Shown: positions 8,119-16,439, counted from the first letter of the stretch. The stretch is DNA of 20,980 nt from an uncultured Prevotella sp. (GCA_905202125.1 CAJKQX010000045.1:1-20980); one strand, 5' to 3'. Notes: a model not told the origin generated them from the letters alone. A program made the numbers and translations.

Positions 8119-8133
8119 ATTAAAGGTTTTAAA

Positions 8134-8182
8134 ATTGCACAAAACGCGCGTCCTTGTGCTCATTTCGTGAGTTTTGTGCAAT
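8134..8182 (-). terminator. Hairpin, probable terminator of the GH43-tlpA-sprT cluster
   Basis: ATTGCACAAAAC (8134-8145) pairs perfectly with GTTTTGTGCAAT (8171-8182), a 12-bp stem with a 25-nt loop. Read on the minus strand, the stem is followed by TTTTAAAA. It sits between the end of the sprT-like gene and the etf promoter, as expected for a terminator. An operator role is the alternative. Confidence 0.55.
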
Positions 8183-8336
8183 ATTTGTTTTGCGCACGCC
8201 ATGATTTTCAGCTCCTTGCGATTTGTTTCCGCAAGGCTGTCTCATGATGGTTAAACGTGTATCACTCATCATGTTTTGCAGCCTGTCACCGTTTGTCTCA
8301 CGCTGCCTGCTTACAAAATATCCGACTTGATTCGGG
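8183..8336. other. Gene-free stretch with two further inverted repeats
   Basis: This is part of the 328-bp gap between sprT-like and etfB (8009-8336). CCTTGCG/CGCAAGG (8214-8220 with 8230-8236) and CATGAT/ATCATG (8243-8248 with 8268-8273) could form hairpins. No convincing ORF or promoter was found. It may be the long 3' end of the sprT transcript or a small RNA; nothing more can be said. Confidence 0.3.
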
Positions 8337-8990
8337 TTAAGGCCTGAGTGTGATTTTTGTCATTTGGGATGTCAGGTCGTTGTATTCGTCATGCGCCATA
8401 ACCCTTCCTCTCAGGCTGCGCACTACCGGAAACGCGGCAAAAAAAACGTTTCGGGTGGTATACCACTCGTGGCTTTTTATTTCTCCCGAACGTTTGATTG
8501 CTGTATCTATGGCTGATGCATAATGTGGATTTACGACGCTGAGCATTAAGCGGCCGTCGTTTGTTTCAACGGCAAGCACGAGACGCCGCTTTGTGGTGGT
8601 GGCACCGGTGGCCGGTTGCAGCCCGGCACACGATGTGGAAATGCTGATGTGCCAGCCGTATTGAGTGTTCAACTTGTCCATTATGGTGCGGAAAACACGA
8701 CCGTGAGGAGCATTGTCGCAGATGCCCTTGTACGCGATGTAATAATGTATCATCTCGTGCAAGAGCACCGTGCGCAATTCCTGTTCCGACAGTTCGTAGT
8801 AAGTGCTGAGCCGGATGGAGTAGTCGTAGCTTCTCCATCCGGCAGGTGTGCGTTGCCGCCGGCAGCTCATCGTGCCAAGACGGGTGCGCGATTTGCCGCA
8901 TGACAGGCGTGGCACGGGTAGCGAATTGTCGAAATAGTTGCGGTTGAACTCGTCAAACCACGCGGCCATCATCTCTCTGTCGGGTGTCAT
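8337..8990 (-). CDS. SprT-like zinc metalloprotease domain protein
   Basis: This 217-residue protein has the SprT-like fold. The zinc site is HEMIHYY (His78, Glu79, His82) with a third ligand candidate at His96 (NAPHGRVF), the spacing usual for the family. Relatives include the SPRTN/Wss1 DNA-protein cross-link proteases; bacterial SprT-like proteins are mostly uncharacterised, so a repair role is inference. No signal peptide or membrane segment is visible, so it is cytosolic. The C-terminal third is basic and lacks the four-cysteine zinc ribbon of full SprT. Its ATG overlaps the stop of the thioredoxin gene by 4 bp (ATGA), suggesting translational coupling. Confidence 0.8.
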   Translation of the reverse strand: MTPDREMMAAWFDEFNRNYFDNSLPVPRLSCGKSRTRLGTMSCRRQRTPAGWRSYDYSIRLSTYYELSEQELRTVLLHEMIHYYIAYKGICDNAPHGRVFRTIMDKLNTQYGWHISISTSCAGLQPATGATTTKRRLVLAVETNDGRLMLSVVNPHYASAIDTAIKRSGEIKSHEWYTTRNVFFAAFPVVRSLRGRVMAHDEYNDLTSQMTKITLRP

Positions 8991-9553
8991 TCGGCTTGTG
9001 TCGGCTCTTCACATTCGGGTGATATCTTGCCCAGTTCCCTTTCTATCTTCTCGGACATCACGGTTGCGAGCACCACTTTTCCTTCAGGGTCGATGAGATA
9101 CATCGATGGTATCCACTTGATGTTGTAACGTTTGGAAATGTCGGTTTCTTTCCATTTCTTCAGTTCGCTCACCTGGGTGTATCTTATGCCGTGCTTTTCC
9201 AACGCGTTGGTCCAGTTCTCTTTCTTGTCGTCAAAAGACACGCCGATGAACACAATGCCGCGTTCGCCGTACGAGTCGTACATCCGTTTCATGTTCGGCA
9301 GGTCCTTTATGCAGTCGGGACACCATGATGCCCAGAAGTCGAGCACGACGTAATGTCCGCGGTAGTCGGCCAGGGACACGGCCTTGCCGTCGGGCGTCTT
9401 CAGTGTGAAATCAGGTGCCGCTGTGCCCGCTTTCAGCAGTTCGGTGGCATATTTGGAGTCGTCGTCTTCCGCGGTGTCTTGTGCTTTTGCATTGAGAATA
9501 GGCCAAGCCGATATGGCGCATGCCATTATACAAATTGTGATAATTCTTTTCAT
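8987..9553 (-). CDS. TlpA/ResA-like exported thioredoxin-fold protein
   Basis: This 188-residue protein has a signal peptide (residues 1-24, ending NAKA before QDT). Cleavage is followed by a redoxin domain: APDFTLKTPDGK, then FWASWCPDC with redox cysteines Cys78 and Cys81, and FIGVSFDDKK. A cis-proline-type segment is seen in IKWIPSMYLIDPEGKV. The family reduces or oxidises thiols in the periplasm, often in cytochrome maturation or oxidative-stress defence. Such proteins are abundant in Bacteroidetes, so the partner is unknown. It sits 39 bp downstream of the glycosidase gene and overlaps the sprT-like gene. Confidence 0.88.
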   Translation of the reverse strand: MKRIITICIMACAISAWPILNAKAQDTAEDDDSKYATELLKAGTAAPDFTLKTPDGKAVSLADYRGHYVVLDFWASWCPDCIKDLPNMKRMYDSYGERGIVFIGVSFDDKKENWTNALEKHGIRYTQVSELKKWKETDISKRYNIKWIPSMYLIDPEGKVVLATVMSEKIERELGKISPECEEPTQAE

Positions 9554-9592
9554 ATTCGTGAGTTGTGTTGTTTGTGTATGTTGAGTGTGATT

Positions 9593-10618
9593 TTATTTAC
9601 TGGTTTTGATTAGCAGGAAAAAGTCGAAATCGCCCGACCGGTCGCATGAGAGCGTACCGTTCTCGTATTTCAGTTCGGCACATTGTATTGACGTACGGCG
9701 CAGTCTGTACGGCATCACTCCCGGCGCCGGGTCCGGTTTGTCGCCCTTCTCGCCGCGTCCGGGATGCGTGAAATATATCACGTATGCCTTGTCGCCCGTG
9801 ACCACCACGTCGCAGTGCAGTCCGTTGGTGGCGTCATCGGGTCGTGTGCCCGGTTCACCGAGAATGAGACCCTGATGCTCCCACTGCTCGAGGTCGGCCG
9901 AGCGATACAGCCGCAGGCCCCGCCACTCGTCGGTGAGCATCCAGTAGTAGTCCTTGAATCGGAACACCTTAGGTCCCTCGCAGGCCGTGCCTCCGATAGC
10001 CAGCTTGCCCTTAGACCATTTCTTCAGGTCCTTGCTGTCGGCCATGAACGTGTTGGAGCCGGCGCTCTCATTCTTGTACCATGCCCGCCAACCGCCGTTG
10101 GGGTTGGCGCATATCGTGATGTCGATGATTTTGCCCGGGCCGAAATCCACCGGTCCCAGACATTTCCAGTCCCACAGGTTTTTGCTTGTGTAGTGTATGA
10201 ACTGCGAGTGTCCTCCCCAATGGTTTCTCACTCCGCGTATGTATGTGACAAAGAGATGGTAGGTGCCTTTGTCGTACACCACCTCGGGAGCCCAAAACGT
10301 GTTGTGTCCGGGTTCAAAGTCGAGGTCGAGAGTGCCGCGATAGTACCACGTCGCACCGTTGTCGTCCGACTGTGCCACACCTATGGCGTTGCCGTAGCAG
10401 TAGGCCACATCGGCCGTGTTGAGGTTGGCCCTGCGCTGCGTGTAGAGCATCCACCAGCATTTCTCCTTCCTGTTCCAGAACACCACAGGGTCGGCGGCAC
10501 CATCCGTCACAGGGTCGCGATACATGGGTGCGGGTGCCTTGTGCTTCTGGGCTGAAACGGGCAGGGCGGTCAAGAGACAAAGTATAAATGTGTAAAAGAG
10601 TTTGATATGAGTCTTCAT
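9593..10618 (-). CDS. Secreted GH43-like five-bladed beta-propeller glycosidase
   Basis: This 341-residue protein has a signal peptide (residues 1-23, ending PVSA before QKHK). The rest looks like a five-bladed beta-propeller glycoside hydrolase. Candidate catalytic residues in the GH43 order are Asp43 (DGAADPVVFW, base), Asp166 (IDITICANPNGGW, pKa modulator) and Glu214 (ACEGPKVFRF, acid). The motif FWAPEVVYDKGTYHLF near 108-123 is also typical. Blade repeats ending in W/Y-rich strands recur. GH43 and related clans F/J act on arabinans, xylans or galactans; the substrate cannot be assigned and a GH117 or unclassified relative is possible. There is no SusC/SusD pair in the window, so it is not visibly part of a polysaccharide utilisation locus. 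Confidence 0.8.
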   Translation of the reverse strand: MKTHIKLFYTFILCLLTALPVSAQKHKAPAPMYRDPVTDGAADPVVFWNRKEKCWWMLYTQRRANLNTADVAYCYGNAIGVAQSDDNGATWYYRGTLDLDFEPGHNTFWAPEVVYDKGTYHLFVTYIRGVRNHWGGHSQFIHYTSKNLWDWKCLGPVDFGPGKIIDITICANPNGGWRAWYKNESAGSNTFMADSKDLKKWSKGKLAIGGTACEGPKVFRFKDYYWMLTDEWRGLRLYRSADLEQWEHQGLILGEPGTRPDDATNGLHCDVVVTGDKAYVIYFTHPGRGEKGDKPDPAPGVMPYRLRRTSIQCAELKYENGTLSCDRSGDFDFFLLIKTSK

Positions 10619-10706
10619 CAGTTTAATGTTTTCGTATCAGAGGTCGTTTTTATATTCTTCGTATAGGTTGAATCCGTATGTCGGAATGTTCGTTCCGGCT
10701 CGTGTC

Positions 10707-11054
10707 TCAGAGCATTCCGTCAATCTGCTTTTTCAGTTCCTTGAGCTCGTCGCGCACGGAGATGAGCGTGTCTATCACGTCCGTGCTCTTGTCCGCGCCC
10801 GCTCTGTTCTTGTTGAGCATCTTGCGTGCGGCGGCAATTTTGAATCCGCGCACCTTCACAAGATTGTATATCACCTTGATCTGTTCGATGTCCTTTTCGG
10901 TGTATTGTCTTATCTTTTGCCCCGTGGTCTTGGGTTTGAGATGCGGAAATTCCGTTTCCCAGTAGCGCAGGGTGCTCTCGTTGATGCCAAACTGGGCGGC
11001 AACCTCCTTTATCGAGTAGTATAGTTTGAGATTCTTGTTGGGATTCAATGCCAT
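10707..11054 (-). CDS. MerR family transcriptional regulator
   Basis: This 115-residue regulator has an N-terminal winged HTH: YYSIKEVAAQFGINESTLRY (roughly residues 11-30) followed by WETEFPHLKPK and the wing IRQYTEKDIEQI. A coiled-coil dimerisation helix (DTLISVRDELKELKKQIDGM) ends the protein. There is no C-terminal effector-binding domain and no cysteine metal site, so it is a minimal MerR protein. The start at 11054 (MALNPNK) is preferred; an in-frame ATG at 11078 would lie close to the transcript start. It is divergent from alaS with overlapping promoters. Its targets are unknown. Confidence 0.88.
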   Translation of the reverse strand: MALNPNKNLKLYYSIKEVAAQFGINESTLRYWETEFPHLKPKTTGQKIRQYTEKDIEQIKVIYNLVKVRGFKIAAARKMLNKNRAGADKSTDVIDTLISVRDELKELKKQIDGML

Positions 11055-11089
11055 AAGCCGAGTGTTTTTATTAAACAATGATTAATTTA

Positions 11090-11125
11090 TTTGCAAAAAT
11101 AATCAAAACGGCGTATCTTTGCAAA
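11090..11125. promoter_or_regulatory. Overlapping divergent promoters of merR-like gene and alaS
   Basis: Two TTTGCAAA boxes (11090-11097 and 11118-11125) stand 20 bp apart. For alaS (plus), TTTG at 11090-11093 is -33 and TATCTTTG at 11114-11121 is -7, with a 20-bp spacer. For the regulator (minus), TTTG at 11122-11125 is -33 and TATTTTTG at 11094-11101 is -7, again with 20 bp. The two promoters use the same DNA on opposite strands, so RNA polymerase can occupy only one at a time. Confidence 0.7.
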
Positions 11126-11163
11126 ACTTTTTGTAAAGAATTGGAAATTAAACTATACATAAA

Positions 11164-13785
11164 ATGATGACAGCTAAAGAAATCCGCGACTCGTACAAAA
11201 AGTTTTTCGAGTCGAAAGGACATACCATCGTGCCTTCAGCCCCGATGGTAATAAAAGATGACCCCACACTGATGTTCACCAATGCCGGAATGAACCAATG
11301 GAAGGATATCATTCTCGGTACACGCGACCCCGAGCCGCGCCGCCGTGCCGACTCGCAGAAGTGTCTGCGCGTCAGCGGTAAGCACAACGACCTTGATGAG
11401 GTGGGTCATGACACTTATCATCACACCATGTTCGAGATGCTTGGCAACTGGAGCTTCGGCGATTATTTCAAGGAAGGAGCCATCGACATGGCGTGGGAAT
11501 ATCTCGTAGACGTACTTCATCTCGACCCCGCAGACCTCTACGTCACGGTGTTTGAGGGTGCTGCCGATGAGAATCTGAAACGCGACGAGGAGGCTGCATC
11601 CTTCTGGCTGAAGCACGTGCCGGCCGACCATATCATCAATGGCAACAAGCACGACAATTTCTGGGAGATGGGCGACACAGGTCCCTGTGGTCCTTGCTCG
11701 GAGATACATCTTGACTCGCGCACTCCCGAGGAGAAGGCCAAAGTGCCCGGACGCGAGCTCGTCAACAAAGACGACCCGCAGGTCATAGAGATCTGGAACA
11801 TCGTCTTCATGCAGTTCAACCGCAAGGCCGACGGCTCTCTCGAGCCTCTGTCGATGAATGTCATCGATACCGGTATGGGATTTGAGCGTCTCGTGCGCGC
11901 CCTGCAGGGCAAACACTCCAACTATGACACCGACGTGTTCCAGCCTATAATCAAGGAAATCGAACATATCACCGGCATTCAGTATGGTACCTCCGAGGAC
12001 ACCGATGTGGCCATGCGCGTATGCGCCGACCACCTGCGCGCCGTGGCTTTCTCCATTGCCGACGGCCAGTTGCCGGGCAATGCCAAAGCAGGATACGTCA
12101 TTCGCCGCATCCTGCGCCGTGCCGTGCGCTATGCCTACACCTTCTTAGGACAGAAGGATGCGTTCCTCTACAAGTTGCTGCCCGTCCTGATACAGGAGAT
12201 GGGCGAGGCTTATCCCGAACTGCCGGGACAGCGCGAGCTCATCGGACGTGTGATGAAGGAAGAGGAAGACTCCTTCCTCCGCACTCTCGAGAAGGGCATC
12301 AGCCTGCTCAACGAGGCCATGAGCGAGATGAAGACAAAGGGCACCACGGTGCTCGACGGAGTGCAGGCTTTCCGCCTGTTCGACACCTACGGATTCCCGC
12401 TCGATCTCACCCAGCTCATCTGTCGTGAGAACGGGCTCACCGTGGACGAAGCTCAGTTTGACGAGGAGATGCAGAAGCAGAAGGCACGTGCGCGCAATGC
12501 GGCTGCCGTGGAGAATGGCGACTGGATGGTGGTGGCCGATGGCGAGCAGACGTTCATGGGCTACGACTACACCGAGTATGAGTGTCACATACTGCGCTAC
12601 CGCAAGGTCACACAGAAGAAATCATCGTTCTTCGAGATTGTTCTCGACCGGACCCCGTTCTACGGCGAGATGGGTGGACAGGTAGGCGACAGTGGAGTGC
12701 TCGTCAGTGAGAACGAGACGGTGGAGATCACCGACACCAAGCGTGAGAACGGACAGACCGTGCACATCGTCAAGAAGCTGCCCGAGAATCTCTCGGCCGA
12801 TTTCATGGCATGTGTCAACACCGACAAACGTGCCGGCTGCTCGGCCAACCATACGGCCACCCACTTGCTGGACTACGCCCTCAAACAGGTGCTCGGCGAC
12901 CATGTCGAGCAGAAAGGTTCGTACGTGTCGGACACCACATTGCGTTTCGACTTCTCTCATTTCCAGAAGGTCACAGACGAGGAATTGCGTCAGGTGGAGC
13001 GCATCGTCAACGACATGATACGTCAGGACATCCCGCTCGATGAGCACCGCGACACTCCGTTCGAGGAGGCCAGGACGATGGGAGCCATCGCTCTCTTCGG
13101 CGAGAAATACGGCGACAAGGTGCGCGTGGTGCGTTTCGGTCCCAGCTGCGAGTTCTGTGGCGGTATCCATGCACAGTCTACCGGTCACATCGGTATGTTC
13201 AAGATCGTGAGCGAGAGCAGCGTGGCTGCCGGCATACGTCGTATCGAGGCCAAGACAGGCAAGGAGTGTGAGCAGATGATGTACGACCTTGAGGATGCCG
13301 TGCGTGGCATACGCGCGTTGTTCAACAATGCCAAAGACCTCAAAGGCGTCATCACCAAGTACATCGATGAGCACGGAGCGATGAAGAAAGACCTCGAGCA
13401 TTTCCGTGCCGAAGCGGTGGAGCGTATCAAGAGCAAACTCGTGGCCTCTGCCAAAGACGTCAACGGCGTCAGCGTGGTATCGGCCGTACTGCCTATGAAT
13501 GCGGCCGCTGCCAAAGACCTTGTGTTCAAGATCCGTCAGGAGATACCGGCCAACCTGCTCTGCGTCATCGGTTCTGTGGAGGACGGCAAACCCATGCTCA
13601 GCGTGATTCTCAGCGAGGATATGGTGGAATCCCACGGTCTCAATGCCGGACAGATGGTGCGCGAGGCGGCACGTCTCATTCAGGGTGGCGGAGGCGGACA
13701 GCCTCATTTCGCCACTGCCGGAGGAAAGAACCCCGACGGACTCCATGCCGCAGTCGAAAAGGTGATCGAACTGGCCAATCTGTAA
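11164..13785 (+). CDS. alaS: Alanine--tRNA ligase
   Basis: This 873-residue enzyme charges tRNA-Ala and edits misacylated Ser/Gly. It matches the length of the E. coli enzyme (876). The class II aminoacylation domain opens with EIRDSYKKFFESKGH and carries FTNAGMNQWKDI and the MFEMLGNWSFGDYFK segment. The editing domain has the zinc ligands HTATH (His563, His567) and CGGIH (Cys665, His669). The C-Ala domain ends with GGGGGQPHFATAGG. Two adjacent ATG codons (11164, 11167) could both start it. The leader is about 36 nt from the -7 box at 11114-11121. It is followed by the fold-back repeat and a hairpin terminator before dnaG, so it is probably monocistronic. Confidence 0.98.
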   Translation: MMTAKEIRDSYKKFFESKGHTIVPSAPMVIKDDPTLMFTNAGMNQWKDIILGTRDPEPRRRADSQKCLRVSGKHNDLDEVGHDTYHHTMFEMLGNWSFGDYFKEGAIDMAWEYLVDVLHLDPADLYVTVFEGAADENLKRDEEAASFWLKHVPADHIINGNKHDNFWEMGDTGPCGPCSEIHLDSRTPEEKAKVPGRELVNKDDPQVIEIWNIVFMQFNRKADGSLEPLSMNVIDTGMGFERLVRALQGKHSNYDTDVFQPIIKEIEHITGIQYGTSEDTDVAMRVCADHLRAVAFSIADGQLPGNAKAGYVIRRILRRAVRYAYTFLGQKDAFLYKLLPVLIQEMGEAYPELPGQRELIGRVMKEEEDSFLRTLEKGISLLNEAMSEMKTKGTTVLDGVQAFRLFDTYGFPLDLTQLICRENGLTVDEAQFDEEMQKQKARARNAAAVENGDWMVVADGEQTFMGYDYTEYECHILRYRKVTQKKSSFFEIVLDRTPFYGEMGGQVGDSGVLVSENETVEITDTKRENGQTVHIVKKLPENLSADFMACVNTDKRAGCSANHTATHLLDYALKQVLGDHVEQKGSYVSDTTLRFDFSHFQKVTDEELRQVERIVNDMIRQDIPLDEHRDTPFEEARTMGAIALFGEKYGDKVRVVRFGPSCEFCGGIHAQSTGHIGMFKIVSESSVAAGIRRIEAKTGKECEQMMYDLEDAVRGIRALFNNAKDLKGVITKYIDEHGAMKKDLEHFRAEAVERIKSKLVASAKDVNGVSVVSAVLPMNAAAAKDLVFKIRQEIPANLLCVIGSVEDGKPMLSVILSEDMVESHGLNAGQMVREAARLIQGGGGGQPHFATAGGKNPDGLHAAVEKVIELANL

Positions 13786-13814
13786 TGACCACATTTTAGG
13801 ATAAACAATATAAA

Positions 13815-14007
13815 CCCAAATCGGTCATTAGACCGCCAATATGTTTAAATCAGATGATTAATATTGTCTTTTCATCCTTTTCGCCTTTCTATCCGCCGTC
13901 TTGCTGCCCGTTTTGTCTTGACATAGCCCGCTATGCCTTCGACAAGACGGTTGCAATACAACGGATATAAAGACGAAACGAATTAGAAATCTAATGACCG
14001 ATTTGGG
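13815..14007. repeat. 193-bp fold-back element with 18-bp terminal inverted repeats
   Basis: The ends CCCAAATCGGTCATTAGA (13815-13832) and its exact reverse complement (13990-14007) bracket the element. Further nested complementary pairs lie inside: GTCTTT/AAAGAC (13866-13871 with 13969-13974), TATCCG/CGGATA (13890-13895 with 13962-13967) and CCGTCTTG/CAAGACGG (13896-13903 with 13943-13950), with CATAG/CTATG at the tip. It carries no gene. It fills most of the 310-bp alaS-dnaG gap. Single copies of the end sequence occur at 4280 and 20930. A MITE-like or structured-RNA repeat is possible. Confidence 0.65.
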
Positions 14008-14010
14008 ATA

Positions 14011-14044
14011 AATGGCGATGCTTGCGAAGAGTATCGCCATTTTT
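14011..14044 (+). terminator. Hairpin terminator downstream of alaS
   Basis: AATGGCGAT (14011-14019) pairs perfectly with ATCGCCATT (14033-14041) around a 13-nt loop and is followed at once by a T run. It would end alaS or element transcription ahead of the dnaG promoter. Confidence 0.75.
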
Positions 14045-14080
14045 CGTATAGATAAGGTTTCTTGAATTAAAAAAAATATG

Positions 14081-14088
14081 TAACTTCG
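14081..14088 (+). promoter_or_regulatory. Candidate -7 element of dnaG
   Basis: TAACTTCG differs from TAnnTTTG at one position. GTTTC at 14057-14061, some 20 bp upstream, is a weak -33. The ATG at 14096 is only 7 nt after the box, so the transcript may have almost no leader. Confidence 0.4.
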
Positions 14089-14095
14089 CACCTTG

Positions 14096-16066
14096 ATGAT
14101 AGATAGGGAGACGATAGAGAAAATCAAGGATGCCGCCAACATTGTCGAGGTGGTGTCGGAGTTTGTGACTCTGCGCAAGAGCGGAGCCAACTATAAGGGT
14201 CTGTGTCCGTTTCACGACGAGAAGACTCCGTCCTTTCATGTGTCGCCGGCACGTGGCATCTGCCATTGTTTCGGATGTGGCAAGGGTGGCGACTCCGTGA
14301 GTTTCATCATGGAGCATGAGCAGATGACCTATCCCGAAGCGCTCAGATGGCTCGCCGCCAAATATCATATCGAGATACGCGAACGTGAGCTCAGCGACGA
14401 CGAGAAGCGCGAGCAGAGTGAGCGCGAGAGTATGTTCATCGTCAACGAGTGGGCCGCAGGCTATTTCGAGGATCTCCTTCATAACGATATGGATGGCGTG
14501 GCCGTGGGCATGGCCTATTTCCGCAGCCGCGGCTTTCAGGACAATATCATCAGGAAATTTCAGTTGGGCTACGACCTGCCCAATCGGTTGGCGCTGGCAC
14601 AGACGGCTCTCGGCAAGGGCTATCGCGAAGATTTCCTGCTCAAGACGGGCATCTGCTACAAGACGGATCGGGGCGAACTGATCGACCGCTACGCCGGACG
14701 CGTCATCTTTCCGTGGTTAGGTCTCAACGGCAAGGTGGTGGGCTTCGGCGGCCGACTGCTCGACTCGCGCACCAAAGGCGTCAACCAGAAATACGTCAAC
14801 TCGCCCGATAGCGATATTTATCATAAGGAACGTGAGCTCTACGGCATCTATCAGGCCAAGAAGGCCATAGCCAAAGAGGACCGCGTATACATGGTGGAGG
14901 GCTACACCGACGTCATCTCCATGCACCAGTGTGGCATAGAGAATGTAGTGGCCAACTCGGGTACGGCGCTCAGCATACATCAGATACGTATGCTCCACCG
15001 CTTCACCTCCAACATCACTCTGCTCTACGATGGCGACAACGCCGGCATACACGCCGCCCTCCGCGGTACGGATATGCTGCTGGCAGAGGGCATGAACCTA
15101 AAGGTGTTGCTCCTTCCCGACGGCGACGACCCCGACAGTTTCGCCCGCAAACATACCGTGGCCGATTTCCGCAAATATATCGAGGACCACCAGACGGATT
15201 TCATACAGTTCAAGACAGACCTCATGCTCAAGAACGAGACCGACCCTCTGAAACGCTCGGAGGCCATCAACTCGGTGGTGAAAAGCATATCCTGTGTGCA
15301 GAACCAGATACTGCGCGACACGTATCTGCACGACTGCTCGGTGCGCATGGGCATCAAGGAGGCTACGCTCATCAACACGATGAACGGATTCATACGCAAC
15401 GAGCGTGAGGATTCGTCGCCCGAAACGCGCCGACAGCAGATTGCCGTTGCTCCGCCGCAGGCGCCCCCGACCAACACCCCACAGACGCAGACGGCCAAGG
15501 TGGAACGACTGATCATAGAGGTGGTAATACGCCACGGCGCCACCATATTATATGATAATGTGGAGAACGAGGACGGTGAGACCATCGACCTGAGCGTGGC
15601 CCAATACATCGACTACAATCTCAGCATCGACGGACTGCATCTCTCCGACCCGCTGTTGGCTCGCATCCTCGACGAGGCGGTGGCTCATTCGGCTGATCCG
15701 GGATTCGACTCGGAGCAGTATTTCATCCATCACGACGACATCGACATCAGTCGTATGGCCACAGCGCTGTGCATAGACAAGTACCGGCTCATATCCGAGA
15801 GCAAGAAGGACAGCGAACCCAAGAGCGAGGAGGAACTCAAGATCGAGGCCGAGGACCGGCTCGTCCGACTGCGCAACAGGGTGGAGCATGTGCTCAACGA
15901 TTTTCGTGTGAACTATGCCAACTGCCGACTGCTCGAACTGAAAAACGAGATAGTGGCCGCTGCAAACGATCCCGAGAAGATGAGACAACTGATGGACGAA
16001 TACAAGCAGATGCACACCATACGGCGCGAACTGGCCGTGCGCATAGGCAACAACATCATCGTCTGA
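14096..16066 (+). CDS. dnaG: DNA primase
   Basis: This 656-residue primase makes RNA primers at the replication fork. The N-terminal zinc finger is CPFH (Cys37, His40) and CFGC (Cys58, Cys61), with the spacing of E. coli DnaG. The TOPRIM core has VEGYTDVISM (Glu268, Asp272) and LLYDGDNAGI (Asp312, Asp314). The C-terminal third, after a Pro/Gln/Thr-rich linker near residue 450, is charged and helical, as in helicase-interacting domains. The start is taken as the ATG at 14096; a TTG directly before it (14093) is less likely. The queD-queE pair follows 37 bp downstream on the same strand and may be cotranscribed. Confidence 0.97.
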   Translation: MIDRETIEKIKDAANIVEVVSEFVTLRKSGANYKGLCPFHDEKTPSFHVSPARGICHCFGCGKGGDSVSFIMEHEQMTYPEALRWLAAKYHIEIRERELSDDEKREQSERESMFIVNEWAAGYFEDLLHNDMDGVAVGMAYFRSRGFQDNIIRKFQLGYDLPNRLALAQTALGKGYREDFLLKTGICYKTDRGELIDRYAGRVIFPWLGLNGKVVGFGGRLLDSRTKGVNQKYVNSPDSDIYHKERELYGIYQAKKAIAKEDRVYMVEGYTDVISMHQCGIENVVANSGTALSIHQIRMLHRFTSNITLLYDGDNAGIHAALRGTDMLLAEGMNLKVLLLPDGDDPDSFARKHTVADFRKYIEDHQTDFIQFKTDLMLKNETDPLKRSEAINSVVKSISCVQNQILRDTYLHDCSVRMGIKEATLINTMNGFIRNEREDSSPETRRQQIAVAPPQAPPTNTPQTQTAKVERLIIEVVIRHGATILYDNVENEDGETIDLSVAQYIDYNLSIDGLHLSDPLLARILDEAVAHSADPGFDSEQYFIHHDDIDISRMATALCIDKYRLISESKKDSEPKSEEELKIEAEDRLVRLRNRVEHVLNDFRVNYANCRLLELKNEIVAAANDPEKMRQLMDEYKQMHTIRRELAVRIGNNIIV

Positions 16067-16103
16067 ACATCCCTCACCACTCATAAACATCATTCACCAA
16101 TAT

Positions 16104-16436
16104 ATGTATTATATCGAAAAAACATTTGAAATATCCGCGAGCCACCATCTCATGCTGTCTTACAAAAGCAAGTGCTCGGCCGTGCATGGGCACAACTGGA
16201 AGATAACGGTGTATTGCAAGTCGGACACGCTCAATGCCGACGGCATGGTGACGGACTTTTCGCAGATAAAGGAAAAAATATCTGATGTGCTCGACCACAA
16301 CGACCTCAACGCCGTGCTGCCTTTCAACCCCACGGCCGAGAATATCGCACGATGGATCACGGACAGCCTCGAGTGCTGTTACAAGACGCGTGTGCAGGAG
16401 AGTGAAGGCAATGTGGCCATATATGAGAAGGACTGA
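16104..16436 (+). CDS. queD: 6-carboxytetrahydropterin synthase (QueD/PTPS family)
   Basis: This 110-residue enzyme of the 6-pyruvoyl-tetrahydropterin synthase family converts dihydroneopterin triphosphate to 6-carboxytetrahydropterin, the second step to the 7-deazaguanine base of queuosine. The zinc ligands are His15 (ASHHL) and HGH at 28-30; the catalytic Cys24 precedes (KCSAVHGHNW). LDHNDLN (63-69) supplies the Asp/His pair and PTAEN (76-80) the pterin-anchoring Glu. It is slightly shorter than the E. coli protein (about 120). Its stop lies 3 bp before the queE ATG, so they form an operon. QueC and QueF are not in the window. Confidence 0.93.
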   Translation: MYYIEKTFEISASHHLMLSYKSKCSAVHGHNWKITVYCKSDTLNADGMVTDFSQIKEKISDVLDHNDLNAVLPFNPTAENIARWITDSLECCYKTRVQESEGNVAIYEKD

Positions 16437-16439
16437 ACG

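Noticed and set aside
12622..13794. 390-aa minus-strand frame opposite alaS
   Set aside because: It lies wholly opposite the AlaRS editing and C-Ala domains, with typical shadow composition.
13858..14190. 110-aa minus-strand frame across the fold-back element
   Set aside because: It crosses the inverted repeat, the terminator and the dnaG start; there is no protein family resemblance.
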